64,000 nucleotides of DNA from Vavraia culicis subsp. floridensis (taxonomy: Eukaryota > Microsporidia > Pleistophoridae), in contig NW_007360613.1 in assembly GCF_000192795.1 (NCBI RefSeq), forward strand, positions 62,001 through 126,000, given 5' to 3'. The position numbers were made by a program, and so were the translations under genes. Positions 43,241-52,818 of the stretch are shown piece by piece. The notes beneath the pieces are model-generated. The model made no database searches. It had not been told where the DNA came from and saw nothing but the letters and a program-made list of their open reading frames with translations. Within the stretch, counting starts at the first letter, position 1, and each line of letters begins with the position of its first letter.

Positions 43241-44021
43241 CAGAACAAAAGCACAGGGATCCCTCAATTTTGTTATCCCTTTTCTGTTTTGAGCTCCTTA
43301 AAAGGAATCAATTAAAAATTGGTACCGGATAAAACGATATCACTGGTTAGAAGTGCGTATGAAGATGTTTTATTTAGTAATACTTGCCGAAGAAAATACC
43401 TTGTTAACATAAAAAACATTTTTAATAGGAGATGTGTTTTCGTAGTCTTTGCTGGCCCAGATCTATCAAAGTATGTATACTGCTACGTTCCATCATGTAA
43501 TAATGCTAATATAAAACTCCTCATTAATTTGTTGCCAGTCAACGTACAATCATCAATAAAAATCCTGTTAATTTCTACAACACAACTGCACAATCACCAT
43601 GTGCTAAATCGAGCGTGTCACTGCAGCAGATATTTTACCAGCTGTAAAAAACATTCAACGTATTAATGCCGCCTCATTACCCCGTGTTCATTATTATAAA
43701 TCTGAAAATATCATAAATGCCCATGAAAGACGAAAGTGTTTTAAGTGTCCTAAACCTTAAAACCTCACCATTTATACCGGATACAAACCACAACATTGCC
43801 CATATTTCTATAACGTGTTATTCCTATGCCCTAATCAATAATTACCTTGTCTAATGTTTTGATTACACCCCACATCACTACAACAGCCCAAATACGTTTG
43901 CCAACCTTCATACCCAAATCAAACCGTGCCTACAACATGTACGTTTGATTTGAGGTACAACCGAAATGGTAAGTAAATTTAATTTATTTTTACCCATGCA
44001 TACTTCCGCTCAGGTAAAGCA

Positions 44022-44177
44022 ATGCGTAAAAACACATACATTGTACTAATCTTGATTGTGGCATGCTCAGCCGTATCCACTTCTATACGCTACTGGCACG
44101 TGTTACTAAAAATACGTTATACGAACATAAAAAAGTCAAATAAATTGTTATTTAGCGTGTCAGCAACGGAAGTATGA
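44022..44177 (+). CDS. small ORF with strong signal-peptide character (51 codons)
   Basis: ATG 44022 to TGA 44175-44177. The product begins MRKNTYIVLILIVACSAVST, a textbook signal peptide with a plausible cleavage site, and leaves about 30 basic residues after cleavage. It might be a short secreted peptide or the head of a broken gene. No paralogue or family recognised. Confidence 0.35.
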   Translation: MRKNTYIVLILIVACSAVSTSIRYWHVLLKIRYTNIKKSNKLLFSVSATEV

Positions 44178-44501
44178 ATTTAGAAATAAATTTTTTATAA
44201 AAAAAAGAACATTTGCACAACGAACTACAAATCGGTAAATGACCCGTTTTGTAAATGGTATGAAAAGGCTAAGCGGTTAAGATCACTTGGTGGTTGTTCC
44301 TCTTTTCCACGATCATGATATTACTTTTTTGACCTATGGTATAACTGTTGTTTGAAATGGTAATTTTATTTAATATGGTGTGAGTAAGTAATAATTTTAG
44401 CAATAACATCACATAGCGAAAGAAAATAAAAGTATATTTTTTACTGGAAGAATTGTTTTAACAAGTGCCACAGCTAAAATACTTATTACTATTTTTGTAT
44501 A

Positions 44502-44548
44502 GTAAATGTGCATTTATTTATCTCTTCATACAACACACCCAAACAAAC
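44502..44548 (+). repeat. dispersed short repeat, copy B
   Basis: Contains TTTATTTATCTCTTCATAC followed by ACACACCCAAACAAAC, the same element as at 806-857 (minus), 46107-46152 and 57678-57720. Confidence 0.5.
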
Positions 44549-44919
44549 TTGCTTACACATGAATAAAAATAGCTGCCACACCAACGCAATCAAAAAGAAC
44601 AATTTTTATCAAAAATCGTTCATTTATCACGATGCTAACTGTAAGCATATTTTACTACCGGGATCGAATTTTATATAGATCGTTAAAAACGACTTTTCTG
44701 TGTTAACAGTTCTGGAATCATCATTGTATAGAATAATAAAATGAGGTTCATGATGAGAGAAATTATTTTAGTCCATAATTCTTCTTCTGAAAAAGAGTGC
44801 TTGTCCTAAGATCGAACAGATTTAAATGTAAACTACGTTTACAACGATAGGAATGCAACCACTGCCAGACTGAGGCTAAAAATCGTAAGATAATGCAACA
44901 TTCTGTACTTTGTGTTTAT

Positions 44920-46005
44920 TTATCGTTGCGGTTTAAGATTAGGAATTATCTGTCCTGCAATTGTTCGGTTATACTCTGCTATTAAGGGTGTTAAACTATC
45001 AATTTCTAGTGTTGTAATCTCGATTATGTACCCAGATGCATCCTGATCCATCTTTTGCGTCAGACTAATGATATCGTTCTTCATTTCCAAATTATTGGCG
45101 GCAAGTACATTTAGTATGGTTGTTATTTCGCTAGAAGAAACATCATCTGTGATCTTTTGAACACTTACCAGAGTGTTGTGACGTATGGTATTTAGTTGTT
45201 CAGTGTATGAGGCTGTGCCAGTACCTATTATTGATTGTTGGTTTGTTAATTCGTATTGCTCTACCTTCTGTATTTCAGATTTTATCTGTTCCAGCAGATC
45301 AGAAACAATTTTTACGAGGTTGTCATGTAGTTGGTTTTTCCCAGGTACGATGCTGTCGGCAATCGTGACGGGATCGGGGAACTTTAGTTGCGGGATTATT
45401 GGATTTGTATTCTGTGGGTCGGCCAATATATCCTTAATCTGTGTGTAAATTGTTTGATTCTCTGATTTGATCAAACTCTCAAGGCCTATAAATTCCTCAT
45501 TCGTATGAGCATCCACTAAGTCCTTAATTTTGTTGTTAGTGCCATTAATCAGGTCTTGTATTGTTTTTACAAGGGTGGTTTCTTTCTCTTTGAGTAGCTT
45601 TGATGTATCTGTTTCTTCTGAACCGGTGATCGCTTGTATCAGGTCCGAAATGGTTTTCGTAGTTGTTTGGAAAAGATTGGTAAGCTGGGAGACACAAAGA
45701 GTATTGCTGCCATCTACTACACCTTCTATCTCCTTTATTTCCTTGGTGATCGTGTCCGCTATTATTTTCGATGTTTCGTCCTCTGTTTGAGTCACGATAG
45801 CGGCCAAATTTGTGTCAAGAGTCTCACAACCTTTTACAATGACATCTAACAACGGTTTCAAATCAGGAACTTGTACATTCAGTGGCGTGAACTTCTGAGC
45901 AGCTTTGGCAGTTGCTCTAAGTGGCTGGAACCATTTCTGTGGTCTCAGAGTAGGAAAAGAGAGAACACATAAACAGAACAGTGGTATATATGCAAAGCAG
46001 TACAT
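44920..46005 (-). CDS. secreted helical protein 1 (PIIPQ-FPDP family)
   Basis: Starts at ATG 46005 (361 residues); the frame runs 13 codons further only to a TTG, and the ATG begins a signal peptide (MYCFAYIPLFCLCVLSFP). The rest is almost entirely helical and rich in Thr, Ile, Glu and Lys, without low-complexity repeats. Two landmarks are shared with the gene at 54166-55260 at identical spacing: PDLKPLLDVIVKGC (47-60) and PIIPQLKFPDP (202-212). Further similarity includes ENQTIYTQIKDILADP just before the second landmark and LIAEYNRTIAGQI near the end. A single cysteine (C60) lies in the mature part. Not recognised as any known family. Spore wall, polar tube or host-exposed roles are possible but unproven. 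Confidence 0.85.
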   Translation of the reverse strand: MYCFAYIPLFCLCVLSFPTLRPQKWFQPLRATAKAAQKFTPLNVQVPDLKPLLDVIVKGCETLDTNLAAIVTQTEDETSKIIADTITKEIKEIEGVVDGSNTLCVSQLTNLFQTTTKTISDLIQAITGSEETDTSKLLKEKETTLVKTIQDLINGTNNKIKDLVDAHTNEEFIGLESLIKSENQTIYTQIKDILADPQNTNPIIPQLKFPDPVTIADSIVPGKNQLHDNLVKIVSDLLEQIKSEIQKVEQYELTNQQSIIGTGTASYTEQLNTIRHNTLVSVQKITDDVSSSEITTILNVLAANNLEMKNDIISLTQKMDQDASGYIIEITTLEIDSLTPLIAEYNRTIAGQIIPNLKPQR

Positions 46006-47824
46006 GCCATTCTCAATCAAAGCATATTTATGTTTTATTTTCAAATCGTTCTAGAACGATTACGCATAATTTTCTCAAAACAGTCAAATTTGCTCCTTTT
46101 CACAGAAAGTACGTTTATTTAGCTCTTCATGTCGCAACACCTAAACAACACATCTTTCTCACCAGCACTTGTCAACCACTTGTCGCCTTAGCCTCTGCCA
46201 GCGGTCCTTGCTCGCTCTGCAACTTCTTAGCACAACGCATTCATAAACATGCTCTATACCACTATAAATTAAAATTTGGTTGTGTAACCGCCAATCAATA
46301 ACAACTCACCATAAAGCCTTAAAAACACTTTTTCTGACTGCATTAAGCATAAAAATGTGCTTGTAATTTACTAATAGTGGAGTTAAAACTTAAGAATGGT
46401 TAATTTTGCTCTTAAGCGAGAAATACAGATGTAACGTTTATTTCCTTGGAAATTCGTTTAGTTAACAGAAAATACCCTACAAGTTCTTTTAAGCACCTGT
46501 CTGGTGCTAATCTATTCAACGGGGATAGAATATTTTTATCGAAACCGGAAAAGCGTGTTTGTTTGGATGATGTGGTACGAGAGATAGACAAGCATTCTGT
46601 AAAAAAAAATTATTCCCATCGTGGCAAATTTAATTTAAAATAAACTGCGGACTTTCCACACAAAAGAATATCCACTTAATTTGAAGTAGGCCTGTGACCT
46701 TACTTATCACTTTGGATGTGATGATACGCATTTATCAATTCTACGGTGTAATAGTGCATTAAAACATTTTTTGCTCATCTGTCACACGAAATAAATTATC
46801 TTTTCTGCCAATCATATCTTATAGGACTACCTGTCGTAGAAGCAATAGCGTGATATTTTATACAAAGGTATAAAAGATAGTGTGAACAAACCATGAAACG
46901 TTGAACTGCCGCATCGTATTCATTTACACACCAGAACCGTGAAATATTGCAGAGCTGACACGTGATTAAGATGCTTTTTTGATAAGCAAAATGTTCATTT
47001 TTTCAATTTAATACCTTTTTGGAAAAATATAAAATTGGAAATTCTACTTCCAACACACCGGAATGTCCTAAATCAACCACAGCGATATGCAAAAAAATTA
47101 TTTATGGCTCTAAGCGGGTACACACCGACCAATTGTGTTAGACAACGGTTGAAAGATTATAAAATCATTTTTGCAGGCAGAATAGAATGTAAGCTACTGA
47201 GAATCTCATACCAAAGCACTGATCGGTAGCTTGTTACGATTATGAACGATAAAAATGGATTACAGCAAATTTTATTTTTGAATTACAAGGTCCTTTCATA
47301 CAGCGATACGAAAGGTACACGCATCTCCATTCGTGCTCGCGCATGGTGTTCGTTGCCGAATTAGTCCAATACTTCTTATTTGACCTATGCAGGTCGTACC
47401 TAGTTTTGAACACGATTTGATCTGCCTGTTCTAAGATTATTTTATTTTGGTATCTGCTTTTCTATCAAAAAATGTGCAAACCTAAATTTGTCGATAAAAA
47501 GCATATTTTATTCACGTGTAGTACGCAAATACCATGTAGTGACCGTGCCGTATTGAATACTGCTCTGCACGTGTTTTGAGACCGGTTAGTTTTGGTGATT
47601 GTCGTTCTCTGTCGCTTATCGCTGTTTGTTGCCACAAATAAAACCGTACCTGCGTTCCTCTTATCTCCTCTTTGTTGCCCGCGCTTACCGGCAGCTTTGT
47701 TCACCAAAAGCATGTTTATTTTCTGATCGGAAATTGCTGTGCAAAATTTTTGCTATAAAATTTATTTATCGTTCAAAATCCGTAATGTTTGTTCAGAAGC
47801 TTCTTTTAAACCCTTGAGTTTGCA
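46006..47824. other. intergenic stretch with repeat copy C
   Basis: Holds the dispersed repeat at 46107-46152. A 65-codon frame at 46446-46643 is protein-like but has no ATG and is treated as a possible remnant. Confidence 0.5.
46107..46152 (+). repeat. dispersed short repeat, copy C
   Basis: Contains ACGTTTATTTAGCTCTTCAT followed by GCAACACCTAAACAACA. It lies about 100 bases upstream of the start of secreted helical protein 1, in the opposite orientation to that gene. Confidence 0.5.
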
Positions 47825-49150
47825 ATGTATAGAGATAGCACCATATTCGACAGCTTAACAAACATAAAACTGAAGAAAAACGATCTTATTTGCACCGGTC
47901 GGAACAAATTCATAGTTCAAGATTATTTGGGGTGTGGCACGTTTGCTGACGTATACAAAATTGAGGACCTGTATTCAAACAACCAGTTTGCTATAAAAAT
48001 ATTTAAAAGCGGCACGTGTTACCTAAAGGTGGGGATGAACGAGGCCTTTTTGCTCAAAAAATTGAGGAACTACCGCAGCCATTTTGTGGTGTTTTACGAG
48101 GAGTTCTTCTACAAGCAGCACTTCTGCATTGTTGAGCAGCTGCTTTCCAACAATTTGTACGAGTTCATAAAATATACGAATCACCAGGGCTTTGACCACG
48201 GTATGACAAAGAATATAGCGATACAGCTTTTGAACGCGCTGTTTATTCTACAAATGGAGGGAATAACGCATGGCGATATAAAGCCGGAAAACATATGCCT
48301 TGACAGGATCGATGACAAGAGCTTTAAGGTCAAGATAATTGACCTGGGGTCCTCCTTCATTCAACCCAAAAAGAATTCGTTTTACATACAGAGTAGGTAT
48401 TATAGAGCGCCAGAAACCATTCTGGGACTGAATTACGGACATGGAATCGATCTTTGGTCATTTGGATGTGTCATCTACGAGATATTCACCGGTTTACCTC
48501 TGTTTCCTGGAAAAAGTAACAAAGAACAAATCATGAGATACACCAAGCTGCTAGGAATGCCGCCAATTGCAATGCTGGAGAACGGAAAAAATGCGCAGCT
48601 GTACTTTTACAAGAAAGATGACGATATGGCAAAGAGCTGCGGCACGTGGCACAACTTCTACGACAGAAACGAGGATACGTTTGGTATCGTAACGAACAAG
48701 GAGAACAACACGGATTTTTTGGATAACACAGCGGGATTCGCGCATCCAGGAAAGTCGCACGACTACAAAATGTGTTATGGCGAAACGAATGATGACAAGG
48801 ATTACCTCACTATGTCAGGATTTCGCAAGTCCATTACATCAAGGTCAAGAAACAAGATAGATAACGCCAATTTTATAGATTTTCTGCTTTCCATACTGAA
48901 AATGCATCCCATGGAACGGCCAATTATCGAAGATCTCAAGGAGCACCCCTATCTCGTGATAACAGATATAAGACACAAAAGAATACAAAATCTGGGAAAA
49001 GCACACAGAAACATTGTCAATCCGTTACCGCAGGAGCAAAATGTGAGGAGAAAATCGGAGTACGGCATAAGAACGCTGAAGGTTACAAATCAACCGAGCA
49101 GAAAGTTTTCGGTGTATGAGAATTTAAGTGATAGTGAGGAGGATGAATAA
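47825..49150 (+). CDS. DYRK/YAK1-type protein kinase
   Basis: A dual-specificity tyrosine-regulated kinase family member, likely Ser/Thr kinase toward substrates. In the 441 residues: glycine loop LGCGTFADV (35-43), VAIK-type lysine K58, catalytic loop HGDIKPEN (149-156, D151; most kinases have R or C before D), DLGSS (173-177), and activation segment FYIQSRYYRAPE (186-197). The IQSRYYRAPE block with YGHGIDLWSFGCVIYEIFTG places it in the DYRK/YAK group. The usual YxY autophosphorylation pair is reduced to one Tyr (Y187), the first position being Ser. An insert of about 75 residues rich in Asp/Asn follows helix G, and a Ser/acidic tail ends the protein. A CCC lies 12-14 bases before the ATG. 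Confidence 0.9.
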   Translation: MYRDSTIFDSLTNIKLKKNDLICTGRNKFIVQDYLGCGTFADVYKIEDLYSNNQFAIKIFKSGTCYLKVGMNEAFLLKKLRNYRSHFVVFYEEFFYKQHFCIVEQLLSNNLYEFIKYTNHQGFDHGMTKNIAIQLLNALFILQMEGITHGDIKPENICLDRIDDKSFKVKIIDLGSSFIQPKKNSFYIQSRYYRAPETILGLNYGHGIDLWSFGCVIYEIFTGLPLFPGKSNKEQIMRYTKLLGMPPIAMLENGKNAQLYFYKKDDDMAKSCGTWHNFYDRNEDTFGIVTNKENNTDFLDNTAGFAHPGKSHDYKMCYGETNDDKDYLTMSGFRKSITSRSRNKIDNANFIDFLLSILKMHPMERPIIEDLKEHPYLVITDIRHKRIQNLGKAHRNIVNPLPQEQNVRRKSEYGIRTLKVTNQPSRKFSVYENLSDSEEDE

Positions 49151-50303
49151 AAGGCTATTCTATGTGAGCATGTCCTCATGTGTTTTATGTCAACAGTTCG
49201 GTACTTTATGATCCTCCTTTATTCTTGTCCCATACCATTTTTTCTGTATTTAACATTCTTACGAAGGAATAGCAAATAATTCACAGGATGGTCCCACGAA
49301 TTGTTCTGCCTGTTTTGATTCGGTTAACTGAATTAGTAAGTAAATTATTTATTTTATCTATTTTTACTGCAAGGCATTTGGCAGGATCAAAACATGCTTA
49401 ATGCGGTGTTCAATCGTTTCCAAATATAGCATTTGTTTTTTCGTGTGTTCGATGGGCTCTTTCGTAGTAAACCACGTTCATACAGTTCGCTCCTTAATTT
49501 TTGTTTGGGCATGTCATAATCTAATGTTAAGTACTGCAAAGATAGCTATGAGCTATTTAATGTATCCATACAAGCGTGGATTTCACCGTGTAGCACTTGA
49601 ACAGCCGGCATTCTTAGTTTAGCTGCTTTTAAAATAATGAAGGAAAGGTCTTCGGTGCTTATTACGCTGAAAAACGTATTTTTCTGGATGATATTGAACA
49701 TGGAGGTGATACCTAACCGTATTTTTAGTGCAAAATGTTCCATAACATTCTTTTGGAGTGTTGTACGGTAGTAATATAAAGCATATGAGCGGACTGTTTT
49801 ATTCTCACATCTAAAAACGTACCGTATGGTTGTAAGAGATGGTCTGAGTACTACAACTCAAGTTATTCATAGTTGCGACCAGCGAGCCATGCGATAAAGT
49901 ACGTGTTCTGAAAGGTAATTGTGCCTGTGATCAATAACTAAAACCTTCTTCAGCATCACTTCCTTTTTATCTTGTAGTATTTGAATGGTCGGATTACCAA
50001 TTGGGCAATTGGTGTGCAAATAAATTTTTACTGAGTGGTTTGCACACAACGCAGGTCGTATGCATGTTTTAAGTATTGTGTTAAATCATATGCGGCGTAA
50101 ATGTCAATTATTAGGTCATTTTGGCGTTGGCACACCTTTTCAATCGAATTGCGAGCCAATAAAGAACAATAGCATACTTTGAATCAAAATGCGGTGGGAA
50201 TACGTGTTAACGCATCATTTACGTCCACCAATACTTCAAATTTAGCCGCAATACGTGCGCAAACACCAATTTTATCCTGATACACCGTCTCTAAGACGGT
50301 CTT
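49151..50303. other. intergenic stretch, possible decayed gene on the minus strand
   Basis: Two adjacent minus-strand frames (49867-50049 without ATG, then 49546-49743 with ATG) have protein-like composition and may be pieces of one eroded gene. A perfect 7 bp hairpin lies at 50284-50300. Confidence 0.4.
50284..50300. repeat. perfect inverted repeat (7 bp stem, 3 nt loop)
   Basis: ACCGTCT-CTA-AGACGGT, directly before the RBL relic. Confidence 0.55.
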
Positions 50304-50501
50304 TTGCCGCTCGCAATAGCAATCCTCCTTTTATGGTGCATTGCTATTGCAAGGCATTTGATCGATGCCATGCAATCCGAAACGGTGTTTCAGGAATCAT
50401 CTAATATCCATTTACAAAACGGCATCGTATTCGCAATACAGGCATACCGCCATCAAAATCATTACAATTTGTTGATCGATAAATCAATTCATTGGATGTA
50501 A
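50304..50501 (+). pseudogene. truncated relic of an RBL gene
   Basis: A 65-codon open frame with no ATG at its head. It encodes a signal-peptide-like stretch (LAIAILLLWCIAIA) followed by ESSNIHLQNGIVFAIQA, which resembles the first strand of RBL6 (VNSNAYLQLKDGMIGII) and RBL4 (EPHLYITLRDGIVRL). It ends at a TAA before any of the conserved Cys/Trp positions. It lies 135 bp upstream of an intact RBL gene, consistent with tandem duplication and decay. The similarity is short, so this is tentative. Confidence 0.4.
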
Positions 50502-50636
50502 AAAGCGCTTTGATACCATGAACAAGTACCGAAATGGGCTGCTCAAATGTACTTGATTCATTAGCCTGCTCATTTACTAATTACATTCAATCATTCGAAA
50601 CATGATAACCTTAAAAGGAAAAACGCTTGCGTTGTG

Positions 50637-51137
50637 ATGCTGCTCTTTTTAACACAACTGTTCGCCTGCGATTACACCCAGGGCCTGTACAACGTTTCCT
50701 TGGGATCTTCAGGCGATTTCTTACTTTCCAATCTCAATAACAGCGATCCTGCAATGATAAAAACTGCGATGAACTGGACACAGATGAACAGCTCAATCGT
50801 ATTTATGAGAAATAGAAATGGATTTACGATCATGCTTGGCAGCAAAAAGCTTTGCTTGATGGGTGCTGATCAGGTCATGCTGTGCAATCCATATGATAAA
50901 TCAGTGTTGGATGATTGGCGATTCGTGGAAACATCCAAAGGTACGAGCATACGAACTAGAAATATGTGTCTTACCGTGTCTATGACACCTCATAGCTTTA
51001 TGAGCCATCCGTTCTTCTCTCTAAGGACTACGCCTTGCGGCAGCAAAGTGTACAGTTATTTTTCAATAGATAGAATCGATCCCTACGCTTTTAATCCGCA
51101 CGGAGGGTTCTCTTCCTACGGTTCCGGGTTCAATTAG
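50637..51137 (+). CDS. secreted ricin-B-lectin-like protein 5 (shortest member)
   Basis: Begins at ATG 50637 (a GTG one codon earlier is not used), 166 residues. Signal peptide MLLFLTQLFACDYTQG. The domain shows C73, C83, W94, C111 and C134 at family spacing (KLCLMGADQVMLCNP, DDWRFV, NMCLTVSMTP, TPCGSKVYSYFSI). The last conserved Trp is replaced by Phe. Several N-x-S/T sites occur in the N-terminal part. The tail is very short and Gly/Ser/Phe-rich (NPHGGFSSYGSGFN). No CCC near the start. It sits next to an RBL relic and 1.7 kb before RBL6 on the same strand, a local cluster. Confidence 0.82.
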   Translation: MLLFLTQLFACDYTQGLYNVSLGSSGDFLLSNLNNSDPAMIKTAMNWTQMNSSIVFMRNRNGFTIMLGSKKLCLMGADQVMLCNPYDKSVLDDWRFVETSKGTSIRTRNMCLTVSMTPHSFMSHPFFSLRTTPCGSKVYSYFSIDRIDPYAFNPHGGFSSYGSGFN

Positions 51138-52227
51138 GTGTTTGATCTTTATGAGAACAAAATTTGCCATTAAAACAGTTCATTGAAATTGAACAGCCTT
51201 CCGTACACTTTGTTTTTTTGTTTCCCAAAAAGGAAAAATTGTAAAAAATGGAGTTTAATCACTACAAATGTTGTTCAGGGTAGAAGAGTGTTCCGATCCA
51301 TACATGTATTTCTGCAATAATGATTGCATACGTTGGAGCAATACTGGAACGTGTATTAATATCGGTATAGGTTGTGTTCAACAAATACCTTCGTTCTTAT
51401 GTTGAACACTACTTAACACTCATTGTACAAAAATTGAATGTGACCCGTTAAATAGCGAAGTAAACGTAGTTGAATATACAATTTTTAATTAACACGGCTT
51501 CTAGGATAAGTGGCAGTGAAATAGACATGAGTAATGAACTTATAAATTTGAAAATATAACGAGTGTTTGCTGGGGAATATTGAGCGAATAGCAAACACGT
51601 ATTTTTACAGCTCAGAATGCGAATCGTGCAATAGAAGATTTGATTCTGTGTAAATCTGCTCGAGAGATGAAGTTATGTGCTGATAAACCTGGTGAAGAAC
51701 GTACGCCTGAAAATTACTATTACTACGAGCGGTAGATGCTAAATACCGTGCTATTAGTAGCATACACTGTGTGCAGATGATTCCTTAGCAGAAATTGAGA
51801 GAAAAATGCTTAGTTGCAAGAACTGCCGGTTATTTTAGTAAACGAACAAGTTTAAACTCGTTTTGGTGCGCAATAACGGCAAGTGAAGACGTGGTTCAAA
51901 TATAATCAGAGGCTTACAAGCTTAACAAACATGATAAACCAGCTAATGTATGCTAATTCACTAATCAGCAATAAGCTGTTCTAGGATGGGATTGTAGCAG
52001 GATATGCTGTAAATCAGCAGATTCACGGTACACACCAAAAGCACGATGTGCATAGAAAAACTGGTCCAATAAAACGTGCAAAATATGTCTCAAATCAAAT
52101 TGTAAAGTCCTTAAAACATAAATTTGTTGTTACTGTCCAATAATCGTGTCTTGGTGAAAACATGGATGGTCCAATTACTATACTCAAACCTAGCAACTTT
52201 ATTTGATAAATAAACCTATTTTAGTTA

Positions 52228-52356
52228 AACAAAAGCATTTTCATGATGCACTTCCTTATCCAAGCCTGGTAGGACAGCAACTCTAACAAAAACATTTTCA
52301 TGATGCACTTCCTTATCCAAGCCTGGTAGGACAGCAATTCAAACAAAAGCATTTTC
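52228..52356. repeat. tandem repeat, 57 bp unit, about 2.3 copies
   Basis: The unit contains CATTTTCATGATGCACTTCC and CCAAGCCTGGTAGGACAGCA. Copies run 52228-52284 and 52285-52341, with a 15-base third start. They differ at only a few positions. Confidence 0.85.
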
Positions 52357-52752
52357 AAATTAATTGCAACTCACCATATAAGGAGCAATGGTAAAAGCTA
52401 ATCTACAAGAACATAAAAACTTTGTTTACCGATGTATATTGTCATCAAAATTGCGTACTACACCAAATGGAAAAGTTGATTGTTCTTGTCGTTACACATG
52501 TTTTTGATGTGTGAAGAATAAATAGACGTACTTTGGTAAAAAATGTTGGTGATAATGAACATTATTCTATGAATCGGTGACTGGCATTAACCCGCCAGAT
52601 TTTCAACCAAATTCGTGCATGATATGCATGCACCGATGAAAGCTCATAACTAACCATACGACCCGTTCTTTCGTACAAAATTGCCTACTCGATGCAAACT
52701 CAGATCTCAGCCATAAAATCTGTTTCATCCTACCATAAAATCAGCTCTTAAG

Positions 52753-52770
52753 TAAAACAAATATGTCAAT
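52753..52770 (+). promoter_or_regulatory. upstream motif shared by two RBL genes (copy 2)
   Basis: TAAAACAAATATGTCAAT, 66 bases before ATG 52819. It differs by one base from the element 63 bases before RBL1. Confidence 0.4.
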
Positions 52771-52818
52771 GATTTGAATCAATATCATAGAAATATTCTC
52801 TATAGCGACACTCTGCGC

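Larger units (their letters stand above)
43241..44919. other. intergenic stretch with a small secreted ORF and a repeat copy
   Basis: Apart from the 51-codon ORF at 44022 and the dispersed repeat at 44502-44548, nothing is supported. An ATG-GTAAGT at 43964 resembles an intron donor at a start codon, but splicing leads to no long frame. Confidence 0.5.
51138..52818. other. intergenic stretch with a 57 bp tandem repeat
   Basis: No gene supported. Contains the tandem repeat at 52228-52356, a partial dispersed-repeat copy on the minus strand at 52512-52534, and the shared RBL upstream motif at 52753-52770. Confidence 0.55.

Noticed and set aside
43319..43666. 115-codon frame upstream of hexokinase
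   Set aside because: Starts at TTG; no domain, composition unconvincing.
43964..44018. ATG followed by GTAAGT and a CAG about 50 bases later, resembling a start-codon intron of a ribosomal protein gene
   Set aside because: The spliced frame stops after about 12 codons, so no gene results.
44260..44330. tRNA-like D-arm text (AAGCGGTTAAGATC)
   Set aside because: No matching acceptor stem, anticodon arm or GTTCGA-type T-loop.
46446..46643. 65-codon frame with protein-like text before the kinase
   Set aside because: No ATG in frame; no recognisable family; may be a remnant but unsupported.
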